This document shows positions 20,699 through 31,705 of a stretch of DNA of 64,000 nt, piece by piece. The notes under the pieces were generated by a model, which saw only the letters and a list, made by a program, of their open reading frames with translations, was not told the origin of the DNA and made no database searches. Each line of letters starts with the position of its first letter. Position 1 is the stretch's first letter. Source of the stretch: Miscanthus floridulus. Its lineage: Eukaryota > Streptophyta > Magnoliopsida > Poales > Poaceae. Made by a program: the position numbers and the translations under genes. The stretch covers positions 26,450,487 to 26,514,486 of the forward strand of contig NC_089589.1 of NCBI RefSeq assembly GCF_019320115.1. Reading direction: 5' to 3'.

Positions 20699-21886
20699 AA
20701 GCCATCCGAGATAGCCTCCTCCTCCTCCGTTTCATGCTGACACATGTAGATAGCTCAGAGCATATACCATGCAAACTCCCTTCTTTCCAATTCTTTAATC
20801 CTCCTAAAGTTTTGTTTGTGTATTCATTTCAATCCACATGTGTTAGAGTGAAATAGAATGGAATTTAGTTTAATTCCACTCCAAACCACTTCGACACGTG
20901 TGGATTGAGACGAATACGGCCCCGTTCGGCTCGTTAAAACTTAGCTGAAACTGGCTAAAAAATATTGTTTTAGCTGAATTGATGTGAGAGAAAAATACTG
21001 TTTCGGTTGAAAAAACAAGCTGAATAGTGCGGATTATAAGGTAAACCGAACATGATGTACGTGTGCATCAAACAAGACCTCATAATAACATGCAGCCTCG
21101 TAACTTTATGGGTTTGGTCTAAATAGCCTTCAAAAGTAGGAGTAATCCATCCCGAATGGCCTTTTGCGTATCCACTCACGTAACATCCTCCTGCGCCAAG
21201 TCTGCCATGCACATGCATTTAAATTTTCCTTACTCGCCCGTACCAAAGCCATGCATGCGTACATCAGCACCAATAACAAACGGTTTGCTTTCCTTCTCGA
21301 GCTTCGGCAAACAAATCATGTTCTATCCGGACGGCATGCCGTGCGTACTCGAATCATCGAGCTACTCACTCCATCCTAAAATATAAAGGATCTAGAGTTT
21401 AAAATTTGTACCAAAATACAAGCTATTTTGGATCTCCACACCCCCCCTATTCTATATTTCTTTGAAAGAAAGTATTTAAATTCCTTTTAAACTTGATCAC
21501 TCAAAACTGCGGGCTAGTAATAACTAAGAAAAAGGAAAAACTCCAAAATACTACCCTCAAGTATGACCTATGTCCAAATAATCTCATAAACTATCGTTTG
21601 GTTCGGCCTACTCCTCTTAATTATTTCATTTCAGTTGGTCCAACTTGTCTCTCAACAAGATTTTTTTTTTGTTTCTCCATATTAAAGTTGATTTTTAATT
21701 TCAAATTTTGTGAGGGGATAGTACCTCCTGTTCAACAAGTTGCACCATATATATTCCCCGGGAAATAAATACAGAACATGTAGAACAAGTTGCATCATAT
21801 ATATATACTCAGAACATGTAGAACAAGTTTTGAATCTATGCTCGGCGCTAGGATCCATGGCTCCGAGCTCGGAGCCGAGATCCACG

Positions 21887-22092
21887 TTCGATTGCTGCGG
21901 GAGGAGTGGAGCAGAGCAGGAGCCGACGAGATGAGGAGAGGGAAAGAGGGGACGGAAGGAGCAGAGGGAAAAATATCTGCAATATTTTTTCCGCGCGGTG
22001 GGCGCCACGTCAGCGACGACGGGGTGGGGAGCGAGCTGAGATCATCGTCGTGGATGAAATAAAAGCCGGAGGAGAGGCGTGGGGGTGGAAAT
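21887..22092 (-). repeat. PRR promoter copy P4 (truncated)
   Basis: Begins TTCGATTGCTGC immediately next to where the PRR ATG would be and stops at GGGTGGAAATGG, fused directly to foldback interior (CGCTCGGCAATC, corresponding to 20662). The leader evening element is at 21970-21978. The junction indicates a deletion of about 1 kb or unequal recombination. Confidence 0.85.
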
Positions 22093-23944
22093 GGCGCTCG
22101 GCAATCATCCAGCTACTCACGGTCAAGTGCTATGAAAGCCATCCGAGATAGCCTCCTCCTCCTCCGTTTCATGCTGACACATGTAGATAGCTCAGAGCAT
22201 ATACCATGCAAACTCCCTTCTTTCCAATTCTTTAATCCTCCTAAAGTTTTGTTTGTGTATTCATTTCAATTCACATGTGTTAGAGTGAAATGGAATAGAA
22301 TTTAGTTTAATTCCACTCCTGTTGAGACTTGTGGTCTCAGACAGTGTGGAGGAGGTAGAGGCCTCCGCCCGCTAAGCGCTGCCCTCAGGCGGAGGCTCGG
22401 GAAACAGGCACGACAAGTGGGCGTGTAGGGAAATGGCACGTAAAACTAGGGTTTCATTCATTCATTTTCCAACCACCGGTACTGTTACAAGTGTTCCCTA
22501 TTTATAGGGCTCAACTACCACTTTTACAGAGTTTACAATAGTACCCTTCAACTGCTACAGTACATTCTCGGAATATTCCACTACTCGCCTTTCGTCTCGG
22601 GGGTAATCTTGTCATGCCGCCCTCAGGTACTAGGCCTGCGCGATCAACCGGCCCATCATGCCTCAGGATTCGGCGACGGGCCTCTGGACCTCCGCCGTCG
22701 GTCTCCGCCCCTGGGACGCCGAGGCCGCAGACCCCCGACGCCCAGTATTGTCGTCCTCCTGCTTGGGTCTCTGCCCCTACGAGCGGAGGCTGAACCGGCG
22801 CGCCCGCGCCGTCCGCGAGCGCCTTCCTCTGGTTACCCGCACACACACGTAGGTAACGTTGGCACTTGATTAGCCTTGCAGCGGGGCGGCCTCCGCCCCT
22901 TCGCCCGGAGATGCCTACGAGCTAACCGAGCGGAGGCTGCGCCAGGGTCACCGGCTGCGTCCTTCAAGCAGTCTGAGAAACCGTCATCTTTCTGGGTCTG
23001 GAGGCGTGGTAGCTGGGCCTTTGCTTAGGTAGTTGGTCGGAGACGTCTTTGCGAACTGCTGGCCGCGTAGGTCTCCGCCACTCTCGGAGGCCGTGTTACA
23101 ACAACTCCAATCCACTTCGACACGTGTGGATTGAGACGAATACGGCCCCGTTCGGCTCGCTGAAACTTAGCTGAAACTGGCTGAAAAATACTGTTTTGGC
23201 TGAATTATTGTGAGAGAAAACTACTGTTTTGGTTGAAAAAACCAGCTAAATAGTGTGGATTATAAGGTAAACCGAACATGATGTACGTGTGCATCAAACA
23301 AGACCTCAGAATAACATGCAGCCTCGTAACTTTATGGGTTTGTTCGTCTAAATAGCCTTCAAAAGTAGGAGTAATCCATCCCGAATGGCCTTTTGCGTAT
23401 CCACTCACGTAACATCCTCCTGCGCCAAGTCTGCCATGCACATGCATTTAAATTTTCCTTACTCGCCCGTACCAAAGCCATGCATGCGTACATCAGCACC
23501 AATAACAAACGGTTTGCTTTCCTTCTCGAGCTTCGGCAAACAAATCATGTTCCATCCGGACGGCATGCCGTGCGTACTCGAATCATCGAGCTACTCACTC
23601 CATCCTAAAATATAAAGGATCTAGAGTTTAAAATTTGTACCAAAATACAAGCTATTTTGGATCTCCACACCCCCCCTATTCTATATTTCTTTGAAAGAAA
23701 GTATTTAAATTCCTTTTAAACTTGATCACTCAAAACTGCGGGCTAGTAATAACTAAGAAAAAGGAAAAACTCCAAAATACTACCCTCAAGTATGACCTAT
23801 GTCCAAATAATCTCATAAACTATCGTTTGGTTCGGCCTACTCCTCTTAATTATTTCATTTCAGTTGGTCCAACTTATCTCTCAACAAGATTTTTTTTATT
23901 TCTCCATATTCAAGTTGATTTTTAATTTCAAATTTTGTGAGGGG
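22093..23944. repeat. foldback interior, copy 2, lacking its left arm
   Basis: Same as 20662-21720 but split by the solo LTR at 22320-23103. It ends TTTGTGAGGGG, where the CACTA element is inserted, and resumes at 36282. Confidence 0.85.
22320..23103. mobile_element. solo LTR of an LTR retrotransposon
   Basis: 784 bp beginning TGTTGAGACTTG and ending GTGTTACAACA, with the 5-bp duplication ACTCC at 22315-22319 and 23104-23108. The sister copies (near 20873 and 37793) read CCACTCCAAACCACTTCG without it, an exact empty site. No internal region remains, so it arose by recombination between two LTRs. A TATTTATA box lies near 22497. The family is not identified. Confidence 0.9.
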
Positions 23945-23989
23945 CACTAGTAGAGAACAGACCTTTGATCCTCGGCCAAAATGGGCTCT

Positions 23990-24262
23990 AGTCCCGGAAT
24001 TTTTTGCCCCCGGGACTAGAAATACCTTTAGTCCCGGTTGGTGGCTCCAACCGGGACTAAAGGTTCCTGCCCAACGGCTACTGCGCCAGACAGAGGTGGC
24101 AGGGACCTTTAGTCCCAGTTGGAGCCACCAACCGGGACTAAAGGTATACTTTTACTCCCGGTTGGTGGCTCCAACCGGGAGTAAAGGTCTACTCCCGGGC
24201 CGTGGCTGCGCCCGGGGTTGGAAAGTTACCTTTAGTCCCGATTGGATCTATCAACCGGGACT
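23990..24262. repeat. left subterminal repeats of the CACTA element
   Basis: Several inverted pairs of CTTTAGTCCCGGTTGGTGGC and its complement, with hairpin potential. In CACTA elements such repeats bind the element's own protein and help transposition. They are followed by the TATA box at 24277. Confidence 0.85.
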
Positions 24263-24276
24263 AAATGTTCTCCCTT

Positions 24277-24282
24277 TATAAA
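24277..24282 (+). promoter_or_regulatory. TATA box of the CACTA left promoter
   Basis: TATAAA directly after the subterminal repeats, about 1.2 kb before the first coding exon. It probably serves the GRF and/or transposase transcript, with introns in the leader. Confidence 0.55.
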
Positions 24283-24577
24283 TCGGCCGTCTCCTCCTTC
24301 CTCCCCGAGCCCGAGCTCAGCACATTTTGAAGCTCACTGCAGTAGTGTTCTTGCTTCCTCCCTCCCTCCATTGTTCCTCCATCCATTCTTCGATTCCTCC
24401 GTCGATTCTTCAGTTGTAAAGGTTACCAATCTCATACTCTCATTTTTTACCATTTTCTTATACCATTTTATTCACTATATATATTTATGGTTCTTTATTG
24501 TGGTTTTTTTTCATTTGTAAGCAATTTGAGCTCAAAATCACTTTAAGCTTGCATATTTACATGAAAGAAGGTTAAAG

Positions 24578-25239
24578 TATATATAAATATAAAGTTAGAA
24601 AATAGTTAGAAAATTATAGCAAATCCTTACTAGTTGAACTTGCGGACCGTGTTCAGGTCGGCGAGGATGTTCTCTGCCGAGCGGTAACGGACGTCAAGGA
24701 GGAGCTTTGATTCTACGAGGGAGAGCGATAACGGTCGTGGAAGACCGTGTTCCCTTCCTCGTAGAATCGGAGCTCTTCCTTGACCAAGTACGGTGCCGTC
24801 CGGTGGAGAAATCCTCGCCGAGCTGATCACGTAAGCAAGGTCAACTAGTACGGATGGTTATTTATTCACATGTCCCGATATCGTCGTAGTAGTCTGTCAA
24901 TCACCGTACCTAAACGTAGTATATATAAATAAAAACTTAGAAAATAGTTAGAAAATTATAGAAAATCCGTACTAGTTGAACTTGCGGACCGTGTTCAGCT
25001 AGGCAAGCATGTTCTCTGTCGAGCGGTAACGGACATCAAGGAGGAGCTTTGATTCTACGAGGGAGAGCGACAACGATCGTGGGAGACCGTGTTCCCTTCC
25101 TCGTAGAATCGGAGCTCTTCCTTGACCAAGTACGGTGCTGTCCGGTGGAGAAATGCTCGCCGAGATGATCACGTAAGCAAGGTCAACTAGTACGGATGGT
25201 TATTTATTCACACGTCCCGATATCGTCGTAGTAGTCTGT
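24578..25239. repeat. ~320-bp tandem duplication with hairpins in CACTA leader
   Basis: Copies at about 24578-24897 and 24922-25239 are over 90% similar by eye. Each contains the inverted pair GATTCTACGAGG / CCTCGTAGAATC separated by about 40 bp. No frame is conserved. Confidence 0.85.
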
Positions 25240-25439
25240 TATGTGTGTACATTCCCATTCTTCTGTTAATTTGCGGAAATATCATATGAATTACTTACCT
25301 GCCGCAGTAAAAGACGAGAACACAATGACCATTAAAAATATCATTGTTTAGAGATCTAGATAATTTTATAGTTTGTTAATTTTATTTGTTTATAAAAGAA
25401 GAAATTTATAGTGTATTAAAAAATGAGTATAGAGAGTAG

Positions 25440-25975
25440 ATGGCAACTGCTTCCGGGTCCTCGGCCTCTCATGGGTTTCCAAAGCGACTTAGGCCGGGCC
25501 TTCCTCTCATTCCATGCGGCAAGTGTCGTGATGAGATGAAGATTGTGATGGAGTACCGAGTGAAGAAGGAGGGTCCCAACAAGGATCGTATCTTCTACAA
25601 GTGTCCGGATCGCAATGTGAGTTATTTTATCGTATTTAATGATTATAGTTAGTTTATACCTATTTTCATGATGGTTGTGATTAAAGTTCTAGTTTTTTGT
25701 TTTAATTTCAGTGGGATGGCAGTGGACGATGTTCAGGCTTCTACTGGGAGGAAGAGTATGTTGAACTCGTGCAAAAATATCTTGCACAACAGGCAGATAC
25801 GGCGGCTAATGAGGCAGTGATCCAGTCGAAGAAGCCCAAAGATGTTGCACAATCGGGGGATCTGTCTGTTTTAGTTGAGATTGATCGCGAAATCCTTGTG
25901 CTCCTGAAATGTATTTTAGCTTTAGTTCTTTTAGTGGTAGTTGGGATTGTCTACATTGTAGCGATGCTTTCATAA
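25440..25975 (+). CDS. GRF-type zinc-finger membrane protein of the CACTA element
   Basis: Exons 25440-25616 and 25712-25975 (donor GTGAGT, acceptor TTAATTTCAG) give 146 residues. A GRF zinc finger is formed by Cys26, Cys29, Cys55 and Cys66 with the surrounding words GPNKDRIFYKCP and GRCSGFYWEEEY. This fold binds single-stranded nucleic acid in other proteins. A C-terminal hydrophobic helix (CILALVLLVVVGIVYIVAML) suggests membrane insertion. Small GRF-plus-transmembrane genes are common passengers in grass CACTA elements; their role in transposition is unknown. It lies 82 bp upstream of the transposase frame. Confidence 0.75.
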
Positions 25976-26057
25976 ATTTGTATCTTTTGTGGTGGCACGC
26001 ATGTTGTATAAATAATTAATTATGATCTAGGTTTTAATATGATATTTATGTCATGTA

Positions 26058-29000
26058 ATGCAGATGAGCCGTCATTGGATGTATAATGCTGATCGCCGCT
26101 CACAAGAGTTCATTGACGGCGTGCATTCTTTATTACGTGCGGCCGAGACAAACAAACGCGACGGTTTCATGTGCTGCCCATGTGCCATATGTAAGAATAC
26201 GGTGGAATATCCTTGCTCAAGGACTCTTCATTCACACTTGTTCAAGTCGGGTTTCATGCCAAACTATATTTGTTGGACAAAGCACGGAGAAACCGGTGTT
26301 GTAATGGAAGAAGATGAAGAAGAACAATGGGACGACAATGATATTATTCCTGATGGTGCGTGCTTCAATGATACTGCAATGGGAGAAGCTGAAGAAGAGG
26401 TAGCCGCAGAAGATGAGCCGGCTGATGATCTTTGTCAGGTCATTCGTGATGCACAAAGAGAATGTGAAAGTGAAAAGGAGAAGATCAAGTTCGAGCGGAT
26501 GCTAGAAGATCACAAGAAATTGTTGTACCCAACTTGTGATGCAGGGCAGAAAAAGTTGGGAACCACACTAGAATTGCTGCAATGGAAGGCAAAGAATGGT
26601 GTATCTGACAAGGGATTTGGAGAGTTACTAAAAATCCAAAAGAAGATGCTTCCGAAGTACAATGAATTGCCCGCCACTACCTACGAAGCAAAACAAGTTG
26701 TCTGTCCTATGGGCCTAGAAATAGAGAAGATACATGCATGTCCTAATGACTGCATCCTATACCGTGGCAAAGAGTACGAGAAATTGGATGCATGCCCGGT
26801 ATGCCATGCGTCGCGGTATAAGATCAGGCGAGATGACCCTGGTGATGTTGAGGGCGAACGTCCACGTAAGAAAATCCCTGCCAAGGTTATGTGGTATGCT
26901 CCTATAATACCACGCTTGAAACGTCTGTTCAGAAACAAAGAACATGCAAAATTGTTACGATGGCACAAAGAAGACCGTAAGGTAGACAATATGTTGAGAC
27001 ACCCTGCTGATGGGTCCCAGTGGAGAGCAATCGATAGAGAATTCCCGGAGTTTGCAAATGACGCAAGAAACTTAAGGTTTGCTTTAAGTACAGATGGTAT
27101 CAATCCTTTTGGAGAGCAGAACAGTAGTCATAGCACTTGGCCTGTTACTCTAAGTATCTACAACATTCCTCCTTGGTTATGCATGAAGCGGAAGTTCATT
27201 ATGATGCCTGTGCTCATCCAAGGCCCGAAGCAACCTGGCAATGACATCGATGTGTACCTGAGACCACTTATTGATGAACTTCTCATTTTGTGGAATAAAG
27301 AAGGTGTACGTGTGTGGGATGAGTACAAACAGGAACACTTTGATCTGCGAGCATTGTTGTTCGTAACAATCAATGATTGGCCTGCTCTAAGTAATCTTTC
27401 AGGACAGTCAAACAAGGGATATAATGCATGCACACACTGCTTCGGTGATATTAGAGGTGTATTCTTGAAAAAATGTCGAAAGGTCGTGTACCTTGGCCAT
27501 CGTCGATTTCTTCCTGCAAATCACCCCGTAAGAAAGAAAGGTAAGCATTTTAAAGGGAAAGCAGACCACCTGACCAAGCCTCGCAACCGAACCGGTGAGG
27601 ATGTACTCGATATGGTCAATGATGTGAAAGTCGTCTTTGGAAAAGGACATGGAAGCCAACCTATTCCGAAAGACGCTAACGGTCACGCACCCATGTGGAA
27701 GAAAAAGTCCATATTTTGGGACCTACCCTATTGGCAAGTCCTGAAGGTCCGTAGCTCGATCGACGTGATGCACCTGACGAAGAATCTTTGTGTGAACCTG
27801 CTAGGCTTTATGGGTGTGTATGGAAAGCCTAAGGACACATTTGAAGCACGACAGGACCTGCGTTGTTTGAGAGAAAGAGACAACCTGCATCCAGAGAAGA
27901 CAGATGATGGACGCCATTACTTACGTCCTGCTAGCTACACTCTAAGCAAAGAGGAGAAGGAAATCATGTTTGAATGCTTAAACAACATCAAGGTACCATC
28001 TGGATTCTCCTCGAATATAAAGGGTATTATAAATGTGACAGAGAAGAAATTCTGTAACTTAAAGTCCCATGACTGTCACGTTCTCATGACGCAATTACTT
28101 CCAGTTGCATTAAGAGGAATTCTACCTCCAAATGTACGTCTAGCCACCGTAAAGCTATGTGCATTCCTCAATGCAATTTCTCAGAAGGCAATTGATCCAA
28201 CTGATCTAGCTAAACTACAGAATGATGTGGTTCAATGTCTCGTCAGCTTTGAGTTAGTGTTCCCTCCTTCCTTCTTTGATATTATGACACACCTCCTAGT
28301 TCATCTAGTCAAGGAGATTTTCACTCTCGGTCCTGTGTTCCTACACAACATGTTCCCCTTAGAGAGATTCATGGGAGTCCTAAAGAAATATGTTCACAAC
28401 CGTGCTCGCCCAGAAGGAAGCATCGCCAAGGGCTATGGAACAGAAGAGGTCATTGAGTTCTGTGTTGACTTTATTCCCGACCTTGACTCGATTGGTGTTC
28501 CTGAATCGAGACATGAGGGGAGACTAAGCGGAAAGGGGACACTAGGGAGGAAAACATATATTGGTACGGATGATGATTATTTCAATAAAGCGCACTACAC
28601 AGTTCTACAGAACTCCTCTTTGGTAGATCCGTATATTGAGACACACAAGGATCTCTTACGATCCGAGTTTCCAGGCAAGACTGAAGCTTGGATTACGCAT
28701 AAGCACATGGAAACTTTCGGCGGTTGGTTGCGAAAAAAATGTCAAGGTGATGAGAGCATCCATGAGCAACTGTATTTATTGGCTATGCAACCATCATGGC
28801 ATATCGTCACATACAAAGGGTACGAGATAAATGGGAACATATTCTACACAGTAGCCCAAGATAAAAGGAGTACCAACCAAAACAGTGGTGTCCGCATAGA
28901 TGCCACAGACCCGAATGGGAATAAGCAGACATATTATGGACGCATAGATGAAATATGGGAACTAGAATATGCACCTACTTTGAAGATCCCATTGTTCAAG

Positions 29001-29414
29001 TGCCAATGGGTCAAGGTGACCGGAGGCGGAGTAACAGTAGACAACGAGTATGGAATGACAACAGTAGACCTTAGTAATATTGGGTACAAAGACGAACCAT
29101 TCGTCCTTGCCAAGGATGTGAATCAGGTGTTCTATGTCAATGATATGTCTACCAAACCAAAAAGAGGGAAAAACGATAATGACTCAACCAAAGAGCCAAA
29201 GCGCCACATAGTTCTTTCAGGGAAAAGAGTCATCGTGGGAATTGAGGACAAGTCGGACATGTCAGAAGAATATGAAAAGGATGACCGAATTCCGCCCTTC
29301 AAAGTGAACAAAGACCCTAGCATCTTGGTAAATGATGAGGACACTCCATGGTTACGAAGCGATCATAACCAAGGGACATACGTAAAGAAGAAGTTCACTG
29401 CTGTGCCCACTTGA
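26058..29414 (+). CDS. TNP2-type CACTA transposase
   Basis: One uninterrupted frame of 1118 residues. The N-terminal transposase-associated domain (about 1-75) has the Cys pattern CCPCAICKNTVEYPC and RTLHSHLFKSGF. The TNP2 catalytic domain follows: KIHACPNDCILYRGKEYEKL, CPVCHASRYK, then ALSTDGINPFG with Asp346 and SSIDVMHLTKNL with Asp569, which fit the acidic residues of the CACTA DDE-type core (assignment by position is inference). Domains typical of plant En/Spm proteins follow (LKSHDCHVLMTQLLPVALRG, HNMFPLERFMGVLKKYVHNR; near the C-terminus NEYGMTTVDLSNIGY). It should bind the termini and cut and join DNA in the nucleus. The ATG at 26064 is an alternative start. Length and integrity suggest a functional enzyme. 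Confidence 0.92.
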   Translation: MQMSRHWMYNADRRSQEFIDGVHSLLRAAETNKRDGFMCCPCAICKNTVEYPCSRTLHSHLFKSGFMPNYICWTKHGETGVVMEEDEEEQWDDNDIIPDGACFNDTAMGEAEEEVAAEDEPADDLCQVIRDAQRECESEKEKIKFERMLEDHKKLLYPTCDAGQKKLGTTLELLQWKAKNGVSDKGFGELLKIQKKMLPKYNELPATTYEAKQVVCPMGLEIEKIHACPNDCILYRGKEYEKLDACPVCHASRYKIRRDDPGDVEGERPRKKIPAKVMWYAPIIPRLKRLFRNKEHAKLLRWHKEDRKVDNMLRHPADGSQWRAIDREFPEFANDARNLRFALSTDGINPFGEQNSSHSTWPVTLSIYNIPPWLCMKRKFIMMPVLIQGPKQPGNDIDVYLRPLIDELLILWNKEGVRVWDEYKQEHFDLRALLFVTINDWPALSNLSGQSNKGYNACTHCFGDIRGVFLKKCRKVVYLGHRRFLPANHPVRKKGKHFKGKADHLTKPRNRTGEDVLDMVNDVKVVFGKGHGSQPIPKDANGHAPMWKKKSIFWDLPYWQVLKVRSSIDVMHLTKNLCVNLLGFMGVYGKPKDTFEARQDLRCLRERDNLHPEKTDDGRHYLRPASYTLSKEEKEIMFECLNNIKVPSGFSSNIKGIINVTEKKFCNLKSHDCHVLMTQLLPVALRGILPPNVRLATVKLCAFLNAISQKAIDPTDLAKLQNDVVQCLVSFELVFPPSFFDIMTHLLVHLVKEIFTLGPVFLHNMFPLERFMGVLKKYVHNRARPEGSIAKGYGTEEVIEFCVDFIPDLDSIGVPESRHEGRLSGKGTLGRKTYIGTDDDYFNKAHYTVLQNSSLVDPYIETHKDLLRSEFPGKTEAWITHKHMETFGGWLRKKCQGDESIHEQLYLLAMQPSWHIVTYKGYEINGNIFYTVAQDKRSTNQNSGVRIDATDPNGNKQTYYGRIDEIWELEYAPTLKIPLFKCQWVKVTGGGVTVDNEYGMTTVDLSNIGYKDEPFVLAKDVNQVFYVNDMSTKPKRGKNDNDSTKEPKRHIVLSGKRVIVGIEDKSDMSEEYEKDDRIPPFKVNKDPSILVNDEDTPWLRSDHNQGTYVKKKFTAVPT

Positions 29415-29870
29415 TGATATAGTGATTTAATATAGTGTGTGTTTGAGATATTATGTAATAATTGTGAATTCAGATGTTTATTATGTCATATTTCAAATTA
29501 AATCAATGTTTGATTTGGTGGGATTTCTCTCTCAAAAAGGTAAATTAGGATACTGAGTGATGAAAAATTAAAATATTAACGTTAAAATGATGTGAAAACA
29601 AATTTCCTGTCCAAAACCAATAATTTTAATAATTTTAATTAAACACTACATTTTTGCATTAACGAAATAATAAATATTAGTTACATTATGTTTTATAATT
29701 CTAACAAAAAATAAAAAAAGTTAGGTTATCGATTTTTCCTATGTGCAATAAACAAAAATAAAATTCATATTTTTAACAAAATAATTTTATGCCTTTTATT
29801 TAATTTACTATGTATTTAATAAAAACTATTGCATTTCTATTGTATTTAACAAGACTATTGCTTAAAACAG
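29415..29870. other. spacer after the transposase gene
   Basis: AT-rich, no gene; probably the 3'UTR and terminator of the transposase transcript. Confidence 0.5.
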
Positions 29871-30125
29871 GCGGGAAACGAAACTGCAGGCCACCTTTAC
29901 TCCCAGGTGGGAAGCCCACCCGGGAGTAAAGGTGGGCTGCAGTTTCGTGGCCCGCCAAAAAAAGCCTTTACTCCCGGTGCGTGTTACCAACCGGGAGTAA
30001 AGGTATACCTTTACTCCCGGTTGGTAACACGCACCGGGAGTAAAGGAACCTTTACTCCCGGTTGGTAATACGCACCGGGAGTAAAGGCTTTTTACTCCCG
30101 GTTGGTGGCTGGCACCGGGAGTAAT
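29871..30125. repeat. internal inverted-repeat array of the CACTA element
   Basis: A long palindrome (29871-29956) and about four more inverted pairs of CCTTTACTCCCGGTTGGTAA and its complement. The unit resembles the terminal repeats but with TACTCCCGG in place of TAGTCCCGG. It is followed 10 bp later by a TATA box, the same order as at the left end. Confidence 0.85.
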
Positions 30126-30135
30126 TCTCCTCTGC

Positions 30136-30142
30136 TATATAA
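30136..30142 (+). promoter_or_regulatory. TATA box of the second CACTA transcript
   Basis: TATATAA next to the internal repeat array, upstream of the TNP1-like gene. The 1.56 kb between here and the first coding exon at 31706 shows no long frame and probably contains leader exon(s) and intron(s). Confidence 0.5.
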
Positions 30143-31705
30143 CCTCCAGCGCCTGGCAGATCGATCTGCTCGTCTTCTTCCTCGTCGAACACCGCCGCCC
30201 GGCCTCTTCTTCGACCTCGCGCCGCGTCCGTTCGCCTTCCGTGACACCGGCGCCGCCGTCTTCTTCCTCGTGCGGCCTCCACCGCGCGCGCCCGTGCCCC
30301 TCCTCCGCGCTTGCCCGTGGCCCTCCACCGCGCCCTCCTCCGCGCCCGAGGCCCTCCACCGCGCGTTGCCCCACCGCGCCGGCCCGAGGCCCTCCAGTAC
30401 GTACACTGCCGAGCTTCGAGGTGATATATTCGTCGATCTCTTTGTACATTCGTCCGAGCCCTCCACTGCCGAGTTATAGATCACGTCGAAAACTACAACT
30501 TTGGTGTAAGCCATGTCAACGGTCGAGGTCGATTGAAAATTCCAAATTTTGAATCACAAAATCTATAGAAACTAAAAATGAATATTTGGAACTCTAAATG
30601 ATTTTAAATAAAAATATATCTTAAGGCAAGTTTTGAATATTTGGAACTCTAAATGACAAGTATAATTAAGGATCACCAATGAAATTACTTTAGAAATTAA
30701 TTAGATCGATGTAAATCCATGGCTTGTATAATAAACACGCTATATATTATTTGGAAACAACGCTACGAACCATCCGCTAATGATCCAGCCCATCAACCAC
30801 CATATATTCATCACTATATGATATGCCATTATTTCAAGATGCAGTTTCAATAGAAGAATTTTTTCTATCTTCATAGATCAATGTTTGTTAACGAAATTTT
30901 ATCCAAATATATTCATGTAGGGTCTTTTTTTTTGAAGGATTTGTTGTAGGATATATAATGTTTGTTAACGAAATTTTATCAAAAATATCACATGTTTCTT
31001 CATTTGTGAACTTTGAATATACAGATATAATATATTAATGTTGCTAAAGTAATATGAGCATTACATATTTTTTTCCGGGAAGACTATCTTCAAACTTTAT
31101 ATCATAGCATCAGAGATCGCCTGTAGAAGAAGAAAATAAATTCTTATCATTTCAGAAATAGTAATGGTTATATGAGCAATAAGACACGTATACTTACATT
31201 TCATAATGGCTTATACTTATATTATTAACATAGAATTTTCTCATATGATGAATGACTACATGGTTGATCACATGGTACATAGGATCACAACATCACGCAC
31301 CGACACCGCCCCGGCCCGCCTCACGTCGTCGTCGTCGTCAGCACGCCGGCCCGCCTCACGTCATCGTCGTCAGCACACCGGCCACCGCGCCGACACGTAT
31401 ATATACGTCATTTGTATTCATATGCATTTCGTCCATGCGTTTCTATGTATACGGCGGAGCACCGCCGCCCTCGTTCACCCATGTGTACAGACATATATAC
31501 GGCGGAGTGGAGCACCGCCACTCTTGTCACACCGCCCTTTCTCGTGCCCTAATTCGCCCTAGTACCGACGTAGTTCGTCCTAGTGTGGCGAATTGCGTCC
31601 GTGATCGAGGGGCAAGATTTAATAATGCATATTGTTTGTAGATTTTACGCATGTAATAAGCAAAGATTTGACGTACTATATATTGGTTTTGTTTTTTGAA
31701 GCTAG

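Larger units (their letters stand above)
20238..21886. mobile_element. foldback-type element with long inverted arms, copy 1
   Basis: The left arm 20238-20468 and right arm 21730-21886 are inverted copies of each other (CGTGGATCTCGGCTCCGAGC ... CTTGTTGAAC). The left arm is longer only because of an expanded TA repeat. The unique interior of about 1.26 kb holds an 82-codon frame, MITE fragments and a partial Stowaway tip. A second full copy lies at 37228-38798 and a third lacks its left arm. No transposase was seen, so it is non-autonomous or a palindromic rearrangement. Confidence 0.7.

Noticed and set aside
21156..21386. Short frames repeated at 23385 and 38071
   Set aside because: Part of the duplicated foldback interior, ending in a Stowaway-like tip; no protein family seen.
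23990..24262. CRISPR-like repeat array
   Set aside because: The repeats are inverted, irregularly spaced and lie at a CACTA terminus; they are subterminal transposase-binding repeats.
30092..30514. Overlapping frames after the internal CACTA repeat array
   Set aside because: GC-rich leader sequence of the second CACTA transcript, open in several frames with simple Arg/Pro/Ala composition.
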